Shown piece by piece: positions 17,740-27,038 of a stretch of 64,000 bases of DNA. Each line of letters starts with the position of its first letter. The first letter of the stretch is position 1. Location: contig CAKOXV010000002.1 in NCBI GenBank assembly GCA_934130355.1, forward strand, positions 34,880 to 98,879, written 5' to 3'. Origin of the DNA: an uncultured Clostridia bacterium (lineage in GTDB: Bacteria > Bacillota > Clostridia > TANB77 > CAG-508). Under the pieces are notes generated by a model. It did not search any database. It was given only the letters and a program-made list of their open reading frames with translations, and was not told the DNA's origin. Both the position numbers and the translations under genes were made by a program.

Positions 17740-19935
17740 ATGGCTAAAAATTATACAATAAAAGAAATAATAGACAGAGTTAAAAAAAATAAAAGATGGC
17801 CAGATATAAAATTAATACAAAAGGCTTATAATTATGCATTATTAAAACATGGAGATCAAAAAAGAAAATCAGGAGAACCATATATAATCCATCCTACAAA
17901 TGTTGCTTACACAATAGCAGAACTTGGATTGGATGAGCAAACTATAAGTGCAGCACTATTGCATGATGTAGTTGAAGATACTGATGCAACTTATGAGGAT
18001 ATAGAAAAGGAATTTGGCTTAGAAATTGCAGAAATGGTTGATGGGGTTACTAAATTAAAACAAATTCAACATGCAACAATAGAAGAGAATCAAGTGGAAA
18101 ATTACAGAAAAATGTTTTTAGCAATGGGAAAAGACATAAGAGTAATAATTATAAAATTAGCGGATAGATTACACAATATGAGAACATTAGAATTTCTAAG
18201 AAGAGAAAGACAAATAGCGATTGCACAAGAAACTATGCAATTATATGCGCCACTTGCTAATCGACTTGGATTATATGCAATGAAATGGGAACTAGAAGAC
18301 TTAAGTTTTCAATATTTATATCCAGAAGAATATACAGAATTAGTAAAAGGTATAGAGCAAAAAAGAGAAGAAAGATTAAAATTCATTGAAAAAATAATGA
18401 ATGACATAAGAGTTCAATTGAAAAAGCAACACATAGAGGCAGAAGTAACAGGAAGAGCAAAGCATTTATATAGTATATATAGAAAAATGCAAAGAGATAA
18501 TAAAACATTAGACCAAATATATGATTTATTTGCTTTAAGAATAATTGTAAACTCTGTAAAAGACTGTTATGCAGCATTAGGTGTAGTACATGAGATGTAT
18601 AGTCCAATGCCAGGAAGATTTAAAGATTATATAGCTGTTCCTAAAACAAACATGTATCAATCAATACACACAACATTACTTGGAGAGAAAGGTACGCCAT
18701 TTGAAGTCCAAATACGTACGTGGGATATGCATAGAATTGCAGAATACGGAATTGCTGCACACTGGGCATATAAAGAAGCTAATTATGGAAGTAAAAAAGG
18801 ACAAAAAGTAGTAGAAGTGCAAGAAGATAAACTTGCATGGCTAAGAGAAACATTAGAGTGGCAACAAGAAATGCAAGATCCTCAACAATTTTTGGAAACT
18901 TTAAAAACAGAGTTGTTTGAAGACGAAGTATATGTATTTACACCAAAAGGAGCTATAAAAGTTTTACCAAGAGGTGCAACACCAATAGATTTTGCATATA
19001 GTATTCATGCTGAAATTGGAAATAGAATGGTGGGAGCTAAAATTAACAGTAAAATGGTTCCAATAATAACACCAATAAAAAATGGAGACATTATAGAAAT
19101 AATAACATCAGATAATTCAAAAGGCCCAAGCATGGATTGGTTAAAGTTTGTAAAGAGTTCACAAGCAAAGAACAGAATTCAACAATGGTTTAAAAAAGAA
19201 AAGAAAGCAGAAAATATTGAAAAGGGAAAAGGAGCAATTGAAAAAGAGCTAAAAAGAATAGGAATTCCTTATGTAGAACTATTTAAAACAGAATATATTA
19301 ATCCAATGTTAGAAAGATATAAATATAAAAATCTAGAAGAAATGTATGCGGCAGTCGGATTTGGAGCTATTACAGCAACAAAGATTATTGCAAGGATGCT
19401 CATAGAATACAGAAAAGAACATAAAGAAGAAATAACTGAAGAAAAGCTAGAAGAATTATCTGAACAAAAAAGAGATAGAATTAAGCCATCAAATTCAGGA
19501 ATTATTGTAAAAGGAATAGATAATTGTTTGGTAAAATTATCAAAATGTTGTAATCCACTTCCAGGTGATGAAATTATAGGATATATAACTAAAGGAAGAG
19601 GAGTTTCAGTACACAGAAAAGATTGTATAAATATAAATGAATTATTAAAAGAAGAAAATCGAATAATTGAAGTTGAATGGTATAACCAAGAAAAAGTAAC
19701 ATATACAGTAGATATAGAAGTATATGCTAATGATAGAAATGGTTTACTAGCAGATATTATTCAAAAAATAAATGATTCAAGAGCAAAACTTTTGGGTATT
19801 AATGCAAGAGCAACAAAAGAAAGAATTGCAATAACAGATATTACTCTTGAAGTTGACAGTTTAGAGGGATTAAACAAAATCATAAGAGAACTTCGTAAAG
19901 TTGACAGTGTATATGAAGTTAATAGAAAGAAATAG
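17740..19935 (+). CDS. relA: Bifunctional (p)ppGpp synthetase/hydrolase
   Basis: Makes and degrades the stringent-response alarmone. The hydrolase HD domain is visible (HDVVEDTDAT, LADRLHNMRTL). The synthetase domain has RFKDYIAVPKTNMYQSIHTT and YGIAAHWAYKE. A TGS domain (VYVFTPKGAIKVLPRGATPIDFAY), a zinc-type region (KCCNPLPGDEIIGY) and a C-terminal ACT domain follow. The ATG at 17740 lies 6 bases after AAGGGGGA; the one at 17734 would be too close to it. The gap from recJ is only about 12 bases. Confidence 0.95.
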   Translation: MAKNYTIKEIIDRVKKNKRWPDIKLIQKAYNYALLKHGDQKRKSGEPYIIHPTNVAYTIAELGLDEQTISAALLHDVVEDTDATYEDIEKEFGLEIAEMVDGVTKLKQIQHATIEENQVENYRKMFLAMGKDIRVIIIKLADRLHNMRTLEFLRRERQIAIAQETMQLYAPLANRLGLYAMKWELEDLSFQYLYPEEYTELVKGIEQKREERLKFIEKIMNDIRVQLKKQHIEAEVTGRAKHLYSIYRKMQRDNKTLDQIYDLFALRIIVNSVKDCYAALGVVHEMYSPMPGRFKDYIAVPKTNMYQSIHTTLLGEKGTPFEVQIRTWDMHRIAEYGIAAHWAYKEANYGSKKGQKVVEVQEDKLAWLRETLEWQQEMQDPQQFLETLKTELFEDEVYVFTPKGAIKVLPRGATPIDFAYSIHAEIGNRMVGAKINSKMVPIITPIKNGDIIEIITSDNSKGPSMDWLKFVKSSQAKNRIQQWFKKEKKAENIEKGKGAIEKELKRIGIPYVELFKTEYINPMLERYKYKNLEEMYAAVGFGAITATKIIARMLIEYRKEHKEEITEEKLEELSEQKRDRIKPSNSGIIVKGIDNCLVKLSKCCNPLPGDEIIGYITKGRGVSVHRKDCININELLKEENRIIEVEWYNQEKVTYTVDIEVYANDRNGLLADIIQKINDSRAKLLGINARATKERIAITDITLEVDSLEGLNKIIRELRKVDSVYEVNRKK

Positions 19936-19989
19936 CTAATTTAGGTACGTACCCAAATTAGCGAGAGGGAAAGAGAGGAAAAATTAAAA

Positions 19990-20637
19990 ATGATTTTAAA
20001 AGAACTAAAGATTAAAACATGGATTGGAGATGCCACAAATTGCTATATTGTTCAAGACGAAAAAACAAAAGAAACAATGGTAATTGACCCTGCTGGAGAA
20101 GTGGACAAAATAGTTGAATTACTAGACATACTTCAAGCAAATCTTAAATATATATATTTAACACATTGCCATGGAGACCACATTGGAGGAGTAAAAGAAT
20201 TAAAACAAAGATATGGTGGAAAAATTATAATAGAAAGAAAAGATGCTGAAAACTTATTAGATGTTAATACAAATCTTTCATATTATATAAATTCACAAGA
20301 AACAGTAATTGAAGCAGATGCAAGAGTAGATGATAATGATTTATTACATTTAGGAGAGTTGGAATTTAAAGTATTACATACACCAGGACATACATCAGGA
20401 AGTTCTTGTTTATATTGTGAGCAGGAAAAGTTATTATTTTCGGGAGATACACTATTTAGAGGAACATGGGGAAGAACTGATGTACCAACAGGTGACTTCA
20501 GTGATGTAATTAATTCTATAACTCAAAAACTTATGACTTTACCAGAAGAAACAATTGTGTATACAGGACACGGAAAAAGCACTATGATAAAAGAAGAAAA
20601 GCCAATTTATTTGGAATTAAAACCACGTTTATTATAA
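19990..20637 (+). CDS. MBL-fold hydrolase, glyoxalase II-like
   Basis: Metallo-beta-lactamase fold of the small bacterial group usually found after relA. The metal motif is THCHGDHIGG, followed by HTPGHTSGS, SGDTLFRGTWGRTD and YTGHGKST. It may hydrolyse thioesters such as S-lactoyl compounds, but the substrate is not established. The 215-residue length and the position after relA match many Clostridia. Confidence 0.88.
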   Translation: MILKELKIKTWIGDATNCYIVQDEKTKETMVIDPAGEVDKIVELLDILQANLKYIYLTHCHGDHIGGVKELKQRYGGKIIIERKDAENLLDVNTNLSYYINSQETVIEADARVDDNDLLHLGELEFKVLHTPGHTSGSSCLYCEQEKLLFSGDTLFRGTWGRTDVPTGDFSDVINSITQKLMTLPEETIVYTGHGKSTMIKEEKPIYLELKPRLL

Positions 20638-20707
20638 TATTTTTAGTTCTAAACAAGTTTGATTAAACATATAATAATTATAGGAACATTAGGACAAGGA
20701 GAAATGT

Positions 20708-21853
20708 ATGTTTAATGTTACAGTAATAAACGTAAAAAAATCTTTGACTCGAATACTAATACTTATAATTACAATAATAACTGTAGTTGGAATGACAAAA
20801 TTGATTGCAAAATTAAAAACAAATGAGATTTTACAAATTAATATATCGGAACAACTTATAAAATGCTTAAACAGTGAGATACCTGCAATGGAATCTACAT
20901 ATTATCAAGCAAATAATACAATAATAGAAGATGGAGAAGAAGAAAAAGAAACATTTGTGGGAAAAATACTAAAAATAGAATTGTCACAACTACAGGAAAA
21001 GAAACAATATGAAATTAGTAAAACCCCAGAAGAGGTGCCTAATACAGATGAAAAAGAAGAACCAAAGCCTGATACTTCATCAACAGAAGTTTCAACAAAT
21101 GCTCAAACTGAAATAGTAACTCAACAGCCAATAACTGAAAGTTATAACATAGATATTGGTGGAGTAAAAATAAAAAATGAAACATCTTATGAAATAAATG
21201 AATCTATATTAGAAAATTCTGTAAATATAAATAAAGAAAATGTTTTGATTTTTCACACACATACTTGTGAAAGTTATACTCCAACAGAACAATATCAATA
21301 TGAACAAACAGGAAATTTTAGAACTACAGATTTGAATTATTCGGTTTCAAGAGTAGGAGATGAGCTTACTGACTATTTGAATAAATATGGATTTAATGTA
21401 ATACATGATAAAACATATCACGATTATCCTGCATATTCTGGCTCATATAATAGGTCAAAAACAACTGTTGAAAATATCTTAAAAAGCAATAATAGTGACA
21501 TAATAATAGATTTACATAGAGATGCAATAGGAAGCAAAAGCAATTATGATCCAAGTGTAAAAATAGGAGATGATGTGGCTGCTCAGCTTATGTTTGTTAT
21601 GGGAACAAATGGAGGTGGGCTATATCATCCTAATTGGCAGTCAAATTTAAGTTTTGCAATAGAAGTTCAAAAAAAGGCAAATGAATTATACCCAGGATTA
21701 TTTAAGCCAATTATTGTTAGAAATTCAAGATATAATCAGCATCTTGGAAGTGCTGCATGTATTATTGAAGTTGGAGCTACTGGAAATACACTTGAACAGT
21801 GCTTAACTAGTATGAAATATTTAGCTAAAGTTCTAGATGAGTTTAAAAAATAG
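20708..21853 (+). CDS. spoIIP: Stage II sporulation protein P
   Basis: Membrane-anchored peptidoglycan amidase/endopeptidase that acts with SpoIID and SpoIIM in engulfment of the forespore. An N-terminal membrane helix lies at about residues 13-35. A variable Glu/Thr/Pro-rich linker extends to about residue 165. The catalytic domain has LIFHTHTCESY, IIDLHRDAIG and the late Glu in IIEVGATGNT. Total length (381) fits. No second sporulation gene is adjacent. Confidence 0.92.
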   Translation: MFNVTVINVKKSLTRILILIITIITVVGMTKLIAKLKTNEILQINISEQLIKCLNSEIPAMESTYYQANNTIIEDGEEEKETFVGKILKIELSQLQEKKQYEISKTPEEVPNTDEKEEPKPDTSSTEVSTNAQTEIVTQQPITESYNIDIGGVKIKNETSYEINESILENSVNINKENVLIFHTHTCESYTPTEQYQYEQTGNFRTTDLNYSVSRVGDELTDYLNKYGFNVIHDKTYHDYPAYSGSYNRSKTTVENILKSNNSDIIIDLHRDAIGSKSNYDPSVKIGDDVAAQLMFVMGTNGGGLYHPNWQSNLSFAIEVQKKANELYPGLFKPIIVRNSRYNQHLGSAACIIEVGATGNTLEQCLTSMKYLAKVLDEFKK

Positions 21854-21886
21854 AAGCCAGTCCAAATTATTTTTGAACTGGCTTAC
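21854..21886 (+). terminator. Terminator after spoIIP
   Basis: Stem AGCCAGTCCAAA / TTTGAACTGGCTT. It overlaps the end of the small minus-strand gene at 21867-21998. Confidence 0.65.
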
Positions 21887-21998
21887 AAAAATATGCACAT
21901 TCGGAATTGGTGCATAAATTAGAATTAGAAATAATATTGTAAGAGCACTTTCCATCAATTTGATAAATACAATTTAAAGTACAATTGATATTTGTCAA
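21867..21998 (-). CDS. Small Cys-rich protein, DUF1540-like, TTG start
   Basis: A 43-residue frame too short for routine ORF lists. It starts with TTG after a strong AAGAGGTGATATCA site and reads MTNINCTLNCIYQIDGKCSY, then a Cys pair and CAYFCKPVQK. Six Cys in 43 residues, with a C-x3-C near the start and CAYF near the end, match the small Cys-rich proteins of Clostridia often labelled DUF1540 or wrongly hydroxymyristoyl-ACP dehydratase. They are likely metal-binding, and several are sporulation-associated; the function is unknown. Confidence 0.75.
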   Translation of the reverse strand: MTNINCTLNCIYQIDGKCSYNIISNSNLCTNSECAYFCKPVQK

Positions 21999-22054
21999 TG
22001 ATATCACCTCTTACTAGAATAGTATTGTCAAAATCACAGTAAATATACAGAAAA

Positions 22055-22090
22055 ATAAGATATATAACTAGTTATATATCTTATTTTTTA
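22055..22090. terminator. Hairpin, probable bidirectional terminator
   Basis: ATAAGATATATAAC pairs with GTTATATATCTTAT around a TA loop, followed by TTTTTTAT. It lies between the start of the small Cys-rich gene and the end of nth; both minus-strand genes read away from or toward it. Confidence 0.65.
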
Positions 22091-22122
22091 TATACATTGG
22101 GCAAGAACAAATGGTGACTACG

Positions 22123-22773
22123 TCACTTTGTTCTTGCTCTATAATATTTGCAATAATCTTTAACAGTGCAGTTGGCACAACGAGGTTTTCGTGAATCACA
22201 AGTTTTTCGACCATGCCAAACGAAAAGATGATTAATATCTTTTAAATATTCTTTAGAAAATATTTTTAATAAATCTTGCTCAATTTTTTCAGGGTCTGAG
22301 TTGTTAGAAAAACCAATTCTATTTGAGACTCTTTTTGCATGAGTATCAACTGCAATACCATTTGCAATTCCGAAAGCTTCAAGCAAAATGACATTTGCAC
22401 TTTTACGTCCAACTCCAGCTAAAGATAAAAGTTCATCCATTGTTTTGGGAACTTGTCCATTAAATTTTTCTAAAATTTGTTTTGCACATAATTTTATATT
22501 TTTTGCTTTATTTTTATAAAATCCACAAGGATGGATAATTTGTTCTAATTCGTTTAAATCAATGTCTACAAAATCTTGAATAGTCTTGCATCTTTCAAAC
22601 AAAAATGGAGTTGTTTTATTTACACGCTCATCTGTACATTGAGCAGAAAGCATTACAGCAACTACCAATTGAAATGGTGTTCCAAAATCTAAGCTACAAG
22701 TTGCATCAGGATATGTATTTTTTAAAATTTGTACAAAGTTTTTAACATCAGTTTTTTTCAATTTTATCTCCAT
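22123..22773 (-). CDS. nth: Endonuclease III
   Basis: DNA glycosylase/AP lyase for oxidised pyrimidines. The helix-hairpin-helix reads LSLAGVGRKSANVIL with the catalytic Lys, followed by the catalytic Asp in AVDTHAKRV. The iron-sulfur ligands are spaced C-x6-C-x2-C-x5-C at the C-terminus. The length (216 residues) is standard. Its ATG lies 26 bases inside the end of the upstream DUF4364-like gene, so the two are translationally coupled. Confidence 0.96.
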   Translation of the reverse strand: MEIKLKKTDVKNFVQILKNTYPDATCSLDFGTPFQLVVAVMLSAQCTDERVNKTTPFLFERCKTIQDFVDIDLNELEQIIHPCGFYKNKAKNIKLCAKQILEKFNGQVPKTMDELLSLAGVGRKSANVILLEAFGIANGIAVDTHAKRVSNRIGFSNNSDPEKIEQDLLKIFSKEYLKDINHLFVWHGRKTCDSRKPRCANCTVKDYCKYYRARTK

Positions 22774-23284
22774 TTAAAAGCAAATCCATTATCTGAGGAT
22801 AAATGTTATTTGCATTGTTTTTCCAATTATCAGAAATTTGTTTAGCTCTTTCTCTTGAACCGGCAAAAGTAGAAACTTCAAAAATTGTTTCATTTTTTTC
22901 TACTATTTTACATTTCACAGTATAATTTTTTTCATCTTTTGGGACGTATTCAGTGATTATAGAAGACTCTTCTGCAATATTAGAAAGTTCTTCTTTAAAA
23001 ACATTATCTGCTTTTAATTTTAAAATACCTGGTAAAAGTGATTTTGTAAGAGTTAATGCATTCTGACCATCAGAAGTAATTTTTATAATTGTATCTTCAT
23101 CATTTGTAAAGGAACCAACGAAATTAGATTCTATCAAATCTGTTAATAATTCTTGAAAATAAAAGTAATTTATATTATTAGCAGATGAAATAATTTTGTA
23201 CAAGTTGTCACTTTTTATGCCATTTGGTAATTTATTTAATAAGTATAATATTAATACTTTGTTTTCTGCCAAATCTTTTTTCAT
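22748..23284 (-). CDS. DUF4364-like protein, winged-helix type
   Basis: A 178-residue protein. Its N-terminus (ENKVLILYLLNKLP, FQELLTDLIESNFV) looks like a winged helix, and the C-terminal half is beta-rich with a RERAKQISDNW segment, the layout of the DUF4364 family of Firmicutes. Regulators of this type often precede small operons; here it overlaps nth. A target cannot be read from the sequence. Confidence 0.7.
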   Translation of the reverse strand: MKKDLAENKVLILYLLNKLPNGIKSDNLYKIISSANNINYFYFQELLTDLIESNFVGSFTNDEDTIIKITSDGQNALTLTKSLLPGILKLKADNVFKEELSNIAEESSIITEYVPKDEKNYTVKCKIVEKNETIFEVSTFAGSRERAKQISDNWKNNANNIYPQIMDLLLNGDKIEKN

Positions 23285-23490
23285 AGTGCGCCTCCTTTTT
23301 CAAATTTCTGTAAAAATTATAACATGAAAAAAGCCATAAGTAAATATTTTGTGTTAAAAAAGTTGCAAACTTGCAACTTTAAACTTAAAAAGAGTAGTAA
23401 ATAATAAAATTTAAATTTACATTGTTCGAAAAAAATATTTATGATATACTAAGAAAAATATTACAAAATAAAAATAGGAGATAAAATACA

Positions 23491-24483
23491 ATGGAAAACG
23501 AAAGAAATAATAAAGGAAAAAATTATGCTGTTGCAGATATACATGGAATGTATGGAAGTTATGATGAAATTATGAGAAAATTAAGCCCAAGAGATCACTT
23601 ATATATTATTGGTGATGTTATTGACAGAGGACAATACGGAATTAGAATTTTGCAAGACATAATGAGAAGACAAGCAGACCCACAAAACAATCCTGATATT
23701 ACTTTTTTTGTTGGAAATCACGAGATTCAATTTTTAAATTCAGTAGTATTAATGTTAAACAATAAAATAAAAGGAAGTAGCTTGGAAAATCTTAGTATTC
23801 TTAGAAAACTAGAAAGAAGTAGGAAAACAAAAGAAAGACTTGGAGAAAAAGTTGATGATGAGTTATTGGAAAGCATTCAAAAATATAGCGAATTGTGTGA
23901 AGAGGCTGGGATAACTGGACAAATAAAAGACTATTTGGAAACGTGGTTATATTTAAACCATGGAGAAAAGACAATGCAAGATTTTTTAAAATTGACTAAT
24001 GAACAAAAAAGAGATATTTATAATTTTTTAGTTAATTCATATGTTATGATGCCTCAAGAAATTAATGGAAAAGACTATTTATTTGTACATTCGGTGCCAT
24101 CAAGAAATATAGATGTAATAAGAAAAATGAAAGAAGAAAGAAAAGGTTATAAGCTTTATGAGGTTAAACCAGAAGAATATTGTTTTGTATTACAAGCTAG
24201 AGATGAGAGAACAAGTTTGAAAAATGAAACAGAAGCGATAGAAGCATATAAGCAGTGTAAAAGGCAAGGTTTTACAACAATATGTGGACATACATATAAT
24301 GAAAATGGAAAAATTGTAAGAAATGAAGACAGAGGATATATAAGAATTGACGCTGGATGTGGACAAAATATTAAACTAGTACTTTACTGTATTGATGATG
24401 ATAGAGAAGAATACTTTGAGCCTAGAGAAGATATTGGATTTGGAGTAGGGTTTAATAACAGTGATAGTGATGAGGCAAGATAA
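23491..24483 (+). CDS. Calcineurin-like phosphoesterase (PPP-type)
   Basis: Ser/Thr phosphatase-like metalloenzyme, 330 residues. The metal motifs are in order: VADIHGMYGSYDE, IIGDVIDRGQYG, FFVGNHEI, then a His in FVHSVPS and another in ICGHTYN. An insertion of charged helices (about residues 90-150) separates the third and fourth motifs. It resembles bacterial protein phosphatases or ApaH-like hydrolases; I cannot decide between them. It stands alone before yabG. Confidence 0.8.
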   Translation: MENERNNKGKNYAVADIHGMYGSYDEIMRKLSPRDHLYIIGDVIDRGQYGIRILQDIMRRQADPQNNPDITFFVGNHEIQFLNSVVLMLNNKIKGSSLENLSILRKLERSRKTKERLGEKVDDELLESIQKYSELCEEAGITGQIKDYLETWLYLNHGEKTMQDFLKLTNEQKRDIYNFLVNSYVMMPQEINGKDYLFVHSVPSRNIDVIRKMKEERKGYKLYEVKPEEYCFVLQARDERTSLKNETEAIEAYKQCKRQGFTTICGHTYNENGKIVRNEDRGYIRIDAGCGQNIKLVLYCIDDDREEYFEPREDIGFGVGFNNSDSDEAR

Positions 24484-24566
24484 TATTAATAAAAATTAGT
24501 GATATCGTGCCAAAAAAACTCGAAAAAACATATATTATAGTAGCCTGAAAAAAGAGGTGATATAAT

Positions 24567-25390
24567 ATGCAAAAAATAAAAAGAGGAGATTGCGTAACTA
24601 GAAAAAGTTATGGAAATGATGTAATATTTTCTATTAAAAGAATAATAAAATTATCTAACAAAAAGGAAATAGCAATACTAAAAGGAATCTATATAAGAAT
24701 TGAAGCAGATGCACCAATAGAAGATTTACAAATAGTAAATAAGCAAGAACAGGAAAAATATGAAAAAGAGCTTGAAGAAAGAATAATAAATAGAAGCCAA
24801 AGAGAAAAAACAAAAAAAGAAAGCAGAAGAAAAGAAGTTGTATGTACAGGACGTATTTTACATCTTGATGGTGATAAAAAATATAGTGAAAAATCAGTAA
24901 ATTATTATAGAAAAATGGGGTTAAATGCAACTGTTAAGAATATACCAGAAAACAAACAACCTAAAGTAGTTTATAAATTGTTACAAATATATCAACCAGA
25001 TATACTTATAATAACACGGACATGATCGGCATGTTAAAAAACGGTGCAAGATATAATGATATTTTAAATTACAGAAACTCAAGACATTTTATTCAAACTG
25101 TAAAAGAAGCAAGAAAATATGATGAATTACACAATAAAAATTTAGTAATATTTGCGGGAGCATGCCAAAGTTATTTTGAAGCATTAATGGACGCAGGTGC
25201 GAATTTTGCTTCATCACCATCCAGAATTTTAATTGACTTTTTAGACCCTTTGATTGTAGCTAAAAATGTAGCTATAACAGATAAAAACAAGTATATAACT
25301 ATAGATGATTTTGTGAATGAATTGAGAGATGGAAAAAAAGGAATTAATGGCATAGGAGCAAGAGGAAAAAGAAATGTAATATTTTTGTAA
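24567..25390 (+). CDS. yabG: Sporulation protease YabG, one gene read through two +1 shifts at CGG codons
   Basis: YabG is a mother-cell Cys protease that trims coat and other spore proteins. The N-terminal part (KRGDCVTRKSYGNDVIF, VVCTGRILHLDGDKKY) and the C-terminal part (YRNSRHFIQTV, FAGACQSYFEALMDAGANF) both match, but lie in frames two bases apart. At 25017-25020 the frame meets CGGA and at 25027-25030 CGGC. Skipping the C each time gives I-T-G-H-D-G-M-L, restoring the conserved GHD whose His, with the Cys of GACQS, is thought to be catalytic. Read this way the protein has 273 residues, close to the usual size. Without shifting, translation stops at 25025, or restarts at the overlapping ATG 25022 to give only the C-terminal piece. 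veg follows, as in Bacillus. Confidence 0.9.
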
Positions 25391-25483
25391 CATAAATGTA
25401 ATATAAATGTAACGAAACAAAGATGAAACCGTCAACCCATTGAAAATAGTGAAATACAAGAAAACGACAAAAAAACAGTTGCT

Positions 25484-25512
25484 TTGACAAAATCACTTAT
25501 AAATGATATAGT
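25484..25512 (+). promoter_or_regulatory. Strong vegetative promoter of veg
   Basis: TTGACA at 25484-25489 and TATAGT at 25507-25512, 17 bases apart, 31 bases before the veg start. It resembles the strong veg promoter arrangement of Bacillus. Confidence 0.85.
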
Positions 25513-25542
25513 AAAATCATCTTAAGCAAAGTAGGTGATTTA

Positions 25543-25851
25543 ATGATTTGTAGAAATGACATCTCAAACTTAAAAACGGATATTAATGACAAAATCGGAC
25601 AAAAGATAATTGTTAAAGGTTCATTAGGAAGAAGCAAAGAATTTGCAAAAGAAGGTACAATAGAAAAAGCATACTCAAATTTATTTGTAGTAAAATATGA
25701 AGATAATGACCGTACAGCGTCATACACATACACTGATTTACTTACAAGAACAGTAGAAGTAGATGTATTTAATGGTGAAGAATATAGTCCACTATTACCA
25801 CCACTAATAGTAGAAAGTAAAAGGAAAAGAGTAAAAGAGCAACTTGTATAA
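25543..25851 (+). CDS. veg: Veg family protein
   Basis: A 102-residue member of the Veg (DUF1021) family, which in Bacillus influences biofilm matrix genes. The sequence has GQKIIVKGSLGRSK and FVVKYEDNDRTASYTYTDLLT, typical of Veg. It starts with ATG after TAGGTGA. It stands next to yabG as in Bacillus and has its own strong promoter and terminator. Confidence 0.9.
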   Translation: MICRNDISNLKTDINDKIGQKIIVKGSLGRSKEFAKEGTIEKAYSNLFVVKYEDNDRTASYTYTDLLTRTVEVDVFNGEEYSPLLPPLIVESKRKRVKEQLV

Positions 25852-25867
25852 GTTGTTCTTTTTTAGT
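25837..25867 (+). terminator. Terminator after veg
   Basis: Stem AGCAACTT / AAGTTGTT with loop GTAT and a run of six T. It overlaps the last codons of veg. Confidence 0.85.
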
Positions 25868-25947
25868 ATCATTTTGAGATTTTTACAAAAAACAATTGAA
25901 AATTATATAAAATATAGTATAATATGTGAGAAAAGGGAGGGATAACA

Positions 25948-26145
25948 ATAGATAGGATAGAATTAGCCATAAATGTAATTAATTTAAAAATAGCCAATGA
26001 GGTAAAACATAATAAAGAAAAATCATATACAGATTTTAAAGAAAAAATTACAAAACTTCAAGAAGAAAGAGATCAAATATATAAAGACAATGAAGAAGTA
26101 ATAAATAAAGTATTAACAGAATATTTAAATGAGGTAAAGGAGTAA
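25948..26145 (+). CDS. Small helical protein before the zeta-like toxin, probable ATA start
   Basis: An open frame with no ATG, GTG or TTG in its upstream part. A strong AGGGAGGG site at 25934-25941 lies 6 bases before ATA at 25948, giving a 65-residue charged helical protein (IDRIELAINVINLK, FKEKITKLQEERDQIY). It ends two bases before the next ATG and shares its operon. Position and character suit an antitoxin or partner of the zeta-like kinase, but there is no recognisable family match. The start choice is an inference from spacing. Confidence 0.6.
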   Translation: MDRIELAINVINLKIANEVKHNKEKSYTDFKEKITKLQEERDQIYKDNEEVINKVLTEYLNEVKE

Positions 26146-26147
26146 AA

Positions 26148-27023
26148 ATGAAAGAGGCAAACAAATATGACTTAACAGAAGAAGAATTTTTTAGATGTTT
26201 AAAATTAGCAGAAATGCAGATATTTATGAGAAGCAAGGAAAATGAAAATCCACAATCTGTTTTTATTGTTTCACAAGCTGGTGGAGGAAAAACAGGATTA
26301 AGAAAATTTGTAGAAGGACAGAAGGAAGAAATATTTATAGAAATAAATCCTGATGAAGTTGCTGTATACCATAAATATTATGATGAGATTCTTAGAGAAT
26401 TTCCAGGAGAGTCACATGCATTGTTGCAGAGATTTGTACAACCTGCATTAGACAATTATTTAAGACAAAGGGCTGTACAGTTAAAAAATAATTTAATACA
26501 AGAAGGAACCTTTGGAAGTACAGAAGGATATTTAGAAATATTAGAATATCAAAAAGAACATGGATATGATATAGAAATAGATATATTAGCAGTTGATAGA
26601 TTCGAAAGTTTGCTATCTTCATATGAAAGAGAACAATATTTTATTGAAGCAGGTTTACCACCAAGAGGAGTAGTACCTGAATATCATGATAGAGCATATT
26701 ACAATTTACTAAAAACAGTAGAAGAAGTTGAAAAAAGAGGATTATATAACAGGATAAATGTATTTAAAAGAGGAAGTGTTGAGCTACAACCAGAGTTAGT
26801 ACATACTTCAGGAGATGGAAGATATCCAAGTGCTGCAGAATGTATAAGAGAAGCAAGAGCAAGTGATAGAAAAAATATATTGAGAAATCAAGCAAATTAC
26901 AGAGCAAGGATACAAGCATTAAGAGATAGGATAAAAACTCAAGTGCAAATTGGTAAATTAGACAGATTAGAAAAAGAATTTAATCTATGTTTAGAGCAAG
27001 AAAATCAATTACAACAAGATTAA
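26148..27023 (+). CDS. Zeta toxin-family P-loop kinase
   Basis: Zeta toxins phosphorylate UDP-GlcNAc or related nucleotide sugars and block cell-wall synthesis; relatives exist without toxin function. The P-loop is IVSQAGGGKTGLRKF (about residues 39-53), followed by INPDEVAVYHKYYDEI and an EGTFGSTEGYLEIL segment as in the family. The C-terminal 70 residues are a charged coil. It sits in a run of small helical protein, kinase and PHP protein with tight spacing. An AAAGGAG site precedes ATG. Confidence 0.8.
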   Translation: MKEANKYDLTEEEFFRCLKLAEMQIFMRSKENENPQSVFIVSQAGGGKTGLRKFVEGQKEEIFIEINPDEVAVYHKYYDEILREFPGESHALLQRFVQPALDNYLRQRAVQLKNNLIQEGTFGSTEGYLEILEYQKEHGYDIEIDILAVDRFESLLSSYEREQYFIEAGLPPRGVVPEYHDRAYYNLLKTVEEVEKRGLYNRINVFKRGSVELQPELVHTSGDGRYPSAAECIREARASDRKNILRNQANYRARIQALRDRIKTQVQIGKLDRLEKEFNLCLEQENQLQQD

Positions 27024-27038
27024 TTGAAAGGAGAAAAT

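Noticed and set aside
25022..25390. A separate gene for the C-terminal half of YabG with ATGA coupling
   Set aside because: The half lacks the catalytic His motif, has no good ribosome site of its own, and the junction follows the same CGG rule as nine other sites. Kept only as an alternative product.
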